Positions 56,760 to 64,000 of a stretch of 64,000 bases of DNA are shown in pieces. Source of the DNA: Monodelphis domestica (lineage: Eukaryota; Chordata; Mammalia; Didelphimorphia; Didelphidae). The notes under the pieces were generated by a model that saw only the letters and a list, made by a program, of their open reading frames with translations, searched no databases and was not told the DNA's origin. The stretch's first letter is position 1, and the number at the start of each line of letters is the position of its first letter. The stretch covers positions 250,886,158-250,950,157 of the forward strand of contig NC_077234.1 of the NCBI RefSeq assembly GCF_027887165.1, written 5' to 3'. Made by a program: the position numbers and the translations under genes.

Positions 56760-57625
56760 TTAGTATATTCATGTATTAAATAATATTTTTTACCCAAATT
56801 ACATGTAAATGTAAAAAAAAAACCCAATTATTAACATTCTTTTTCTAAAGTTCTGAGTACTACATTTTTTTTATTCTTTTGACCTTCCCTTTCTCAATTC
56901 TTACCTATTCTCCCCAATCCCAATCTGATATAGATTCTATATGTGTAATCACATAAAGCATTTTCCCATATTAGTTGTTAGGAAATGAGAATAATGTAAG
57001 AAATAATGTAAGAAAATCAGGAAATAAGGGTCAATCATTTGGTATAAGAAGCACAAAAATATGGGAAAAGATTTGCAAAAATTCACCAAAGGAAACAATG
57101 CCTTGGGAAGTAAAATTGGTCAAATAGAAAAGAAGGTACAAAAATTCACTAAAGAAAGCAAATTTTTAAAAGGTAGAACTGGTCAAATGGAAAAGAAAAT
57201 ATGGGAGCTCATTGAAGAAAATAATTTCTTAAAATTAGAATTGGGCAAATAGAAACTAATATGTCCATGGGACATTAACAAACAAACAAATGAAATCAAA
57301 AGAATAAAAGAAAATGTGCAATTTCTCTCTGGAAAAGCAGCTAACCTGGAAAATACATAGAAAATAAATAATTTAAGAGTAATTTGACTACCTGAAAGCT
57401 GTGATCAAAAAAAGAATTTGAACACCATCTTCCTAGAAATTATTAAGAAAAACTACTCTGACATCCTAGAAGAGAGTAAAATAGGAATTGAATGACTCCA
57501 CCAACAACCTCCAGAAAGAGACTTCCAAATTAAAAATATCAGGAATGTTATAAGCAATTTCAGAAGTCCATGGTTAAGGAGAAAGTACTAAAAACAAACG
57601 GGAAAAAAATTCACATTCTAAGTAT
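56760..57625. mobile_element. Inverted (twin-primed) L1 insertion
   Basis: A reversed L1 3' terminus (56760-56985: ACCCAAATTACATGTAAATG, then CTAAAGTTCTGAGTACTAC) is joined head-on to sense ORF1 (56990-57625). The ORF1 part has a 63-codon open piece at 57061-57252 encoding a coiled coil (IEKKVQKFTKESKFL, MEKKIWELIEENNFLKLELG) and, further on, RNA-binding-domain relics. Opposite-orientation halves of one LINE are the signature of twin priming. Confidence 0.7.
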
Positions 57626-57639
57626 AGTATATATTTGAA

Positions 57640-58207
57640 AAAGGTGGTCTTTATTATAAAACCAAGGCAAGAATTTTTCATAATACTTCATTGTCTATGG
57701 AACCTTTTAGTAAAAATACAGTTTTCCTGATTATCTCTTTTAATAAGGTTTATTTTTGCTTTAGCTTTGTCTGAGATCACAATTGTTATCCCCTCTATCT
57801 TTTTACTTCAGCCAAAGCATATCTAGTGCTTTATTTTAACTCTTAAGTGTTTTGTTCTGTTTCAAGTGTGTCTTTTGTAAAAAACATATTATTGGATTCA
57901 AGATTCTAATCCAGGCTTCTATATGCTGTTTTATGAGTAAGCTTATTCTATTCACTTTCACAATTATGATTACTAACAATGAATTTCCCTCTATCACATT
58001 TTATTCTGTTTCTTCTTCTCTCTGTTTCTCTCTTTTTCTCTCCGTCTCTGCCTTTGTCTCTCTTGCTCTTTCTTTCATTTCTTCACAAAAGTCCATTTTA
58101 CTTTAAACCACTTCCTCCCTTAATTTGCCCTCCCTTTTATCACCCCCCTCCTTTCTTTTATTTTCTATCTCTTCTATTTTTCTATTAGGTAAATTATATT
58201 TCTAAAT

Positions 58208-58245
<38 letters not shown>

Positions 58246-60245
58246 CTCTCTGTGTGTAAAATTCTTTACCTCAATAATGATAAAGTTCTTACAACTTTAT
58301 TGTATTATCTTCCTATAGAGGAATGCAAACAGTTTAACTTTACTGTGTTTCTAATGATTGCTCATTCATGTTTACCTTTTTAGCCTTCTCATGAGTCCTC
58401 TGTTTCAATGTCAAATTTTTTTAATTCTACTCTGGTCTTTTCATCAAGAATTCTTGAAAATCTTTTATTTCATTAAATATCCAGTTTCCTCTGGTTTTCA
58501 ACCTCTCAATTTGTCACAATGAGAATACATAATGCATATCAGGTATTTACATTCCAAATCATAACTGTAGCAAAATTACAGTTTTGAAGTAGCCACCAAA
58601 ATAAATTTTTGGTTTGGGGTCACCGCAACATGAGGAACTGTATTGCAGGGTCCCGGAATTAGAAAGGTTGAGAACCACTGTTCCAGAAGGATTGCACTCA
58701 GTTTGACTGGTTAAGTTATTTTTGGTTATATTCCTAGCTCCTTTTCCTTCAAGAATATCATATTCTAAGAACTCTGTTCCTTTAATGTGGAAGCCACTAA
58801 TTTTTTTTTTATTCTGATAGTGACTAAAATATTTAAATTGCTTCTTCTGGCTGCTTGCAATATTTTCTCCTTGACTTGGGATCCTGGAATTTGACTATAA
58901 CATTTCTGGAAGTTTTCATTTTGTGATCTCTTTTGGGGAATGATTGATGGATTATTTAAGTTTTTATTTTACCATATGGATTTAAGTATTATGATAATTG
59001 TCCTTGATAATTTCTTGAAATATGATGTTTAGGTTTTTTCTTTAATCATGGCCTTCAGGGATTCCAATATTTCTTATAATTATCTCTCCTCAATCTATTT
59101 TCCTGGTCAATTGTTTTCCCAATGAGATATTTCACATTTCTTGGATTTTTTTCATTAATTTGATTTGATTTATTCTTTTTTTTTTCATGTTGGAGTTATT
59201 AGCTTTCACTTGCCCAGTTCTAATTTTGAAAGAATTATTTTATTCAGTGAGATTTTGTACCTCTTTTCCCATTTGGTTAGTTCTGCTTTTGAAGAAGCTC
59301 TTTTGTTCAGTGAATTTTTGTTCTGCTTTTATCATTTGACCAATTCTATTTCTTAAATTTTTATTTTTTTCAGCATTTTTGTGCCTCTTTTACCAAATTG
59401 TAAATCTTTTTTGTAATTTTTTTGTATCTTTCATTTCCTGTCCATTTTTCCTTTACTACTCATCTCTTTTTGTAACTGTTCTAGAAAATCTTATTGGGTT
59501 TGAATCTAGTATTTTTTTCTGGGCTTTTTTTAATAGATGTTTTCACATTGTTTTCTTTTGTCTTTATGTTCTTGGCATTTCCTGTTACCTTAGTAGCTTT
59601 TTATATTCAAATGATTATGATTTGGTGTTTGCTCATTTTTTCAGCCTATTTCTTGACTTTGAAGCTCATATTAAAGTTGAACTTTACTCATTTGGGTGTG
59701 GGGAGGCACAAGTTATGGGCTTTTTCATGTTGCTGCTCTCTGAGCTAGTACTGAGTGTCTCCTAGTTCTTTGTGTTTTCATAGGATGTGATTCTGTTTGA
59801 AGTAAAGTCACTGCTTTCTTGGTCTCCAATTTACCCAGGAAGGACTCCTGATTCTCTACAGCCATAAGAACTAGCACCCTTCTTTGCTTTGGAACTATGT
59901 ATAGGGTCCTTGTTCCCTTGTGACTACTACCACTGCTCCTCTCTGCCTGGAACAGTGACCCAGAACTCCCTCTGTGCAATGGAGATGCTAATCAGTGGTC
60001 ACTGTACTCAGTTCCAGTAAAGGATCACCTGTAATGCCTTTTAGACCAGTTGTCCAGCCCTCTTACCTTTTGTAGGCTTAAAGCACCTGAAGTTGCTGCT
60101 GTTGCTTCCACTACATTTGTAGGCTCCAGACAATCTGCTCCCTTGGTGATAAAGACTTCTGCCAATCTACTAAGGCTTTTTTAGGTCAGAAAAATGTTTC
60201 ACTGTAACGTTTTATTGGTTCTGCCACTTCAAAATTGTTCTTGAG
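57640..60245 (-). mobile_element. Antisense L1 5' half: ORF2 start, linker, ORF1 and 5' UTR
   Basis: The reversed ORF2 N-terminus (57640-57985, ending with CACTTTCACAATTATGATTAC) is followed by a CT-rich linker (57990-58370). ORF1 then follows, with its RNA-binding domain near 58440-59060 and its coiled coil at 59160-59450. Last is the 5' UTR to about 60245 (GTCAGAAAAATGTTTCACTG, GGTTCTGCCACTTC). The 128-aa + strand ORF at 59379-59765 is a shadow of the reversed ORF1 and 5' UTR. It may be the other half of the L1 at 55460-56745, with much of ORF2 lost. Confidence 0.78.
58210..58242. repeat. (GT)n microsatellite in the L1 linker
   Basis: 16 GT units within the reversed L1 inter-ORF region. 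Confidence 0.95.
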
Positions 60246-60262
60246 GCATTATTTTAAGGTTC

Positions 60263-60285
60263 ATATATATATATATATATATATG

Positions 60286-60349
<64 letters not shown>
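60263..60349. repeat. (AT)n then (AG)n compound microsatellite
   Basis: (AT)11 is followed by about 30 AG units with one CG interruption near 60321. It directly follows the L1 5' end. Confidence 0.97.
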
Positions 60350-60352
<3 letters not shown>

Positions 60353-60419
60353 TTATAGTTATAGATATAGGTAGATAGATACACATATGTATGTATATCT
60401 GTATATGTATGTATTTTAA

Positions 60420-61120
60420 TATTATAGATTTTTAATATAGCACTTAGTTAAGCAAAACTGATAACATTCATTGTGGCTAACAACACAATGTTTTGCATTT
60501 ATAATTTATCATTTATTAATAGGGAAGCAGGAAGAATGTTTTAACATCAGTTATTTGGAATAATGAATGAATTTCAGACGAATTCTGATTATCTTTTTGT
60601 GGTATTTTCTTTTATATAATGTAGTTATTGTGTATATTATTCTCATCATTGTATTATTTTCTTTACTCTATATAAGTTCATGCAAGTCTATACATATTTC
60701 TATGAATTATTACTTGTTCTTGCTTATGACACATAGTAATAGTTTTAAAATAGAAAAATACTGCATTGTTCAATACTTTGGTATGTGTCATACTTTTCAG
60801 TCTCTGTCCTCCTTTGGAGAGAAGCTTATTAATGTGGTAACTGAGTTAAAAGGCATAAACAGCTTAAAAACTTTTCTTCATTGCTATCATTGTTAAAGAT
60901 GACCAAAACTAAAATATTTTGCTTCTAGACCTAATATCCAAATGGAAGCCAAACTGTACAACTATTCGCTCAGATAAGAACTTTTTCTCCTAGGAATTAG
61001 TTTTGCTACCATGTTAGATAAAGAACAGATGCTTTTGCATAAAATAATGAAATAGGAATGATTCCTAAAACTTAATAATGAAGTTCATCTAATAAACTAG
61101 ATTGAATTGAATTAAAAGAA
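60420..61120. other. Mostly unassigned, possible old L1 scrap
   Basis: AGTTCATGCAAGTCTATACAT near 60676 sits in sequence resembling reversed L1 ORF2 C-terminus (about 60560-60760) at low similarity. The 109-aa ORF at 60567-60896 is chance within it. Confidence 0.35.
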
Positions 61121-61121
61121 A

Positions 61122-61150
61122 CAACAATCCTTTTTTTTCTATCTTGGGAT
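61122..61150 (-). mobile_element. SINE, left piece split by an LTR
   Basis: T-rich tail and CTATCTTGGGAT, the reversed 3' end of the tRNA-headed SINE. The rest is at 62004-62140. Confidence 0.6.
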
Positions 61151-62003
61151 TGTAAGGGGGGAAAGTGTTAATTACTAAAAAGTTAGGACTGGATTATATT
61201 TAAAATAGAGTCACCAGGAATTTAATTGATTCCAAAGAGATTTATTTATAATTTATTTACAAAATATAGAAAGAGTGAAGTAAGAAAATCAGAGAGAGTA
61301 TAGGGTAAGATATGTAGCCTAAGCACTAAGTAATTTACTCTGAGCTCTGGCTCAACCCAGGCAGGTGAGTTTACTCCTTAACCAGAGAGACCTTGGCTTT
61401 TGTAGCTGAGGACCCGGGGATGTCTCTCTCAAGAGATAGGTCTCTCCTGAGGCTAGTTTTTTTTTTTTTTCAGAAAATCCAGGAAGGAGTCAGCTCTTTT
61501 CACTCACCACATGTCAGTCCAAAGGAAGAGATTTGAGAACAGCCTCACCAGGAACAGGGTCTCAGGTCCAGTCAGCAGATTCTTCTCCAGTCTCCAACTC
61601 AGGACTCCAGAAGAAGCTGCAGTCCAAGTTGAACTCCACTCAGGAAGTTGTCACTCCCTTTTAAAGATACTTTCTTTTGCATCACTTCCTGTATCTTCCT
61701 CAATCATAGTTGAAACTTTGCTTTAGGACTGCCCAGGGGCTGTCAGTTTAATTCTGATTCATCACCCACTATTGCACACGTGGGTCACAGACCTCCCCCA
61801 CCCAAGTGCGAATGGTTGTTTACACCTTTGGTGATTAAATCTAAAGATGGACAGATCTCCCTACTCAACTTTAAGTAGGGTGTTTACACTTTTGGTGATT
61901 AAATCTAAAAATGGACAGGGTAGTTAATTTAATTTTTACAATCAGGGGAGAGTTAATTAATTTCATTTTCACAATCAGGGAAGAGTTAAATTTAATCTTC
62001 ACA
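61151..62003 (-). mobile_element. Solo LTR, fifth family, inside a SINE
   Basis: An 853-bp unit with TG...CA ends (TGTAAGGGGGG to ATCTTCACA). On the minus strand it has a TATA-like TTTAAAAGGG near 61665 and an AATAAAT poly(A) signal near 61245. Its U3 contains two internal duplications: TGTTTACACYTTTGGTGATT twice (about 61814-61888) and CAATCAGGGRAGAGTTAA twice (about 61940-61990). Both sides are pieces of one SINE, with a possible 4-bp target duplication (GGAT/GAAT). It is a solo LTR fossil with no internal sequence. Confidence 0.8.
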
Positions 62004-62140
62004 GAATCAATACTGTGATTTGGTTCCAAGGCAGAAGAATGGTAAGAATTGGTAATGGGTGGTTAAGTGACTTATCCAGGATCACATAGCTAGGAAGTAT
62101 CTAAGGTCACTGAGCTACTAAGTAGCTGCTCCTGAATTGA
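62004..62140 (-). mobile_element. SINE, right piece split by an LTR
   Basis: GAATCAATACTGTGATTTGG, then GTTAAGTGACTTATCCAGGATC and GGTCACTGAGCTACTAAGTAG complete the SINE begun at 61122. It is diverged, and a middle part is lost near 62105. Confidence 0.75.
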
Positions 62141-62149
62141 ATTTCAATG

Positions 62150-63265
62150 GTAAATGATTAGCATTTAACTCATTTAGCTATTTTCACGTTGAGGTAAAAT
62201 AAAAATGAAGAAGCTTGCTCAAAGTCTTATATTAAATCTAGGGAAGACATAGAAATAGTATCTAGTAGCTCTCACTCAAAATGTCTGTTTTCTATTGATG
62301 GAATATCTACAGGAAAATTTTTTTAACTTGTTGATGGGCCTTGATTACAAAAGTACCAAATATGTTTACTTCTTCATGGGAGGTCTGGTTTCCATGGGGA
62401 CCAAATCAACCTCATCTGCTGTTTTGAAGACCATACTACATGCACCACCCCCAGTTTGGCAGGGCCAAACAGTGGCTCAACACAGCTACCTTGGCAAGTA
62501 CACACTGCTTTGTATACAATTTCTCCTTCACTCTCCACCCCCCTCAAACAACAGAGCTTGATGGAAAGTTGAGGTGGTTGCAAGGACACCCAGCTCTGCC
62601 TCCCACTTTCAAGTTGCATCACTTACAATGCTCTTTTAAACTGGAACATTCTACATGATTGTAATAAACATCCTCCATGTGTCACAACATTTCCTCAAGT
62701 TAAGTGTTTAGTTATTTGGCAAAACAAATAGGTGCTTATTATTTTTCTTTGCATATTTTTTAAATAAGTTCTTGCTTAATTCACTACCTGGTATCTATGA
62801 TGCAGACTGACTCAATATCTATTACTGTCCTCATATACATTTATGTGTTCCCTATAGTTCCAAATGCTAGCTATTATTATCCCAAATACTGGCTAATTTT
62901 TTTTTAAATAGAGACTATTACAAAGATTCTATCTAATAGCAATTGTGGGCTAAAATTTTAGTTCCAAAATGATGCCATTTTATTTGTACCTCAAGCTAGA
63001 AAATAACAAATGCCAAATAAACTGGGCCAAAACACATGGAAAATAGAAATTTCCAATGAGACCTCAACATTTAAGTTCAATAGTGTAATGACTGTATCTC
63101 AAATTGACACTCAAATGGATAGAATCTACATTTTTCAATGATTTCTATTTAGCCTGGAGAAAATTTAGAATTTACCTGATATTTGTCTTATACGTTTCAA
63201 AGGTTGGCTATGTAGAGGAAAGCTAGATCTAGTCTTTGCTAGTCCAAAGGACAGAACTAGGAAAT
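62150..63265. other. Unassigned, repeat-poor
   Basis: The section 62370-62665 is richer in GC than its surroundings and ends with an AATAAA (62663-62668, in GTAATAAACATCC), giving three overlapping 72-88-aa ORFs without a motif. It could be an old processed sequence or LTR piece. I cannot assign it. Confidence 0.35.
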
Positions 63266-63269
63266 TACG

Positions 63270-63480
63270 AGGAGGGAGATTTCAGTTCAGAAGAAGAAAG
63301 AAAGAACTTTCTAATAATTCAAGGTACTGAACAATTTATTTCACTGGAAGTCTTCTTTTAGAGCCTTGATGGCAATTTGTCATGAGCACTGGACATGGAA
63401 TACGAGTGGCCATTGTAGACTGAGAATAAAGTTGGACTAAACCACCGCTTTGGTTGCCTTCCTACTCTAATATTCTAAAA
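63270..63480 (+). mobile_element. CR1/L3-like LINE 3' end
   Basis: CTTTCTAATAATTCAAGGTAC, then TTTCACTGGAAGTCTTCTTTT and GTTGGACTAAACCACCGCTTT then GGTTGCCTTCCTACTCTAATA follow the well-known CR1-clade 3' end (the 'SLEVFK' region, then 'ttggactagatgacc...cccttcc'). Confidence 0.65.
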
Positions 63481-64000
63481 AGTATTAAGGGAAAAGGTCC
63501 ATTGTGACTACAATAGGTCAAAAGATAACTATCCAGTGTGTTCTCTTTTAAAAATGTTTCCATAGTTTTCATTAATTCCTGGAAATATAAAATATTAGGG
63601 TAAACGCCTTCTTTTAGGATATTTCGTTCAAGTCAGTTAGTTGGTAATTGTCAGCAATACAAGTGCCAGATGAAATCAGCAAAGTGATCAAGCCCTTCAA
63701 CGTTTACTATTAACATGTAGAATTATGTGACAATATAAAGTATGTATTAAAATATATTTTAAAGTACATGTCGAATCTATATTTATCTATATCTATAGCT
63801 TTAGATGTATTCATGTCCATCTACGTATCTCTAGCTCCATCAATCTATCTATATGAGAGATGGAAGTCAAAAGAGAGTGAGTGGATAAAGAAAGAGGTTC
63901 ATGAAGTAATTTATGGTCTTTGCCATTGAAGTGTGTTGTAGGAAAGGGAGTGTTTACCTTTCATCTGTAATTGTAATAAATGTTATTCAATTTAGTTTGA
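63481..64000. other. Unassigned window end
   Basis: AT-rich, with a degenerate TATC tract at about 63775-63860. No gene or named repeat. Confidence 0.45.

Noticed and set aside
59379-59765. 128-codon Phe/Leu-rich + strand ORF that looks like a membrane protein
   Set aside because: It is the complement of L1 ORF1 and 5' UTR. A-rich sense strands give Phe/Leu-rich antisense frames.
62370-62690. Possible last exon with an AATAAA signal
   Set aside because: Three overlapping short ORFs, no upstream exon or splice-site pattern that I can support, and no recognisable protein. A lone AATAAA is expected often in AT-rich DNA.

Overview
This 64-kb window looks like a stretch of a marsupial nuclear genome. 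The grounds are its many copies of marsupial-type repeats: a tRNA-headed SINE with clear Pol III A and B boxes, L1 elements whose 3' ends and ORF2 read like opossum or kangaroo-lineage L1, RTE/BovB-type LINEs, and L2 and CR1/L3 fossils. The base composition is AT-rich. I cannot fix the species from the sequence. I find no convincing host protein-coding gene, rRNA, tRNA gene or CRISPR array. Every long ORF I examined is LINE reading frame, simple repeat or chance.

Layout. 1-5 kb: a solo LTR, a 20-bp palindrome, CR1, L2 and SINE copies, a strong 40-bp-stem hairpin (2681-2787) and an old antisense L1. 5-10 kb: L2, MIR and CORE-SINE fossils, a SINE with a clean target-site duplication, and two different solo LTRs 240 bp apart. 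10.6-18.7 kb: a near-full-length but decayed antisense L1, interrupted by a SINE and by about 1.4 kb of unassigned DNA. 18.7-24 kb: another L1 3' fragment, a repeat-poor tract with an unusual 23-bp inverted repeat and retained CpGs, and a long TATC/ATCC microsatellite. 24-31 kb: L1 pieces in alternating orientation, one pair fitting twin priming.

31-37.7 kb: L2, an RTE-tailed SINE, CORE-SINEs and the longest repeat-poor tract, with a compact G-quadruplex motif on the minus strand (36592-36614). 37.7-41.5 kb: a four-level nest, with L2 split by an RTE, the RTE split by a Tigger-like DNA transposon and by a solo LTR, and the Tigger split by a SINE. 41.5-50.7 kb: SINEs, an L1 split by a second copy of the first LTR family, several L2 copies in both orientations, and a short younger L1 insertion with an intact target duplication. 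51-64 kb: an L1 3' end, a 4-kb repeat-poor tract, a second L1 complex with two SINEs and an inverted L1, a solo LTR that split a SINE, a CR1/L3 tail and quiet flanks.

No gene pathway can be described. The biology here is a layered transposon record, with a few unexplained structured sequences in the quiet tracts. Family names come from remembered consensus sequences, not a database search, and most element edges are accurate only to tens of bases unless a target-site duplication is given.
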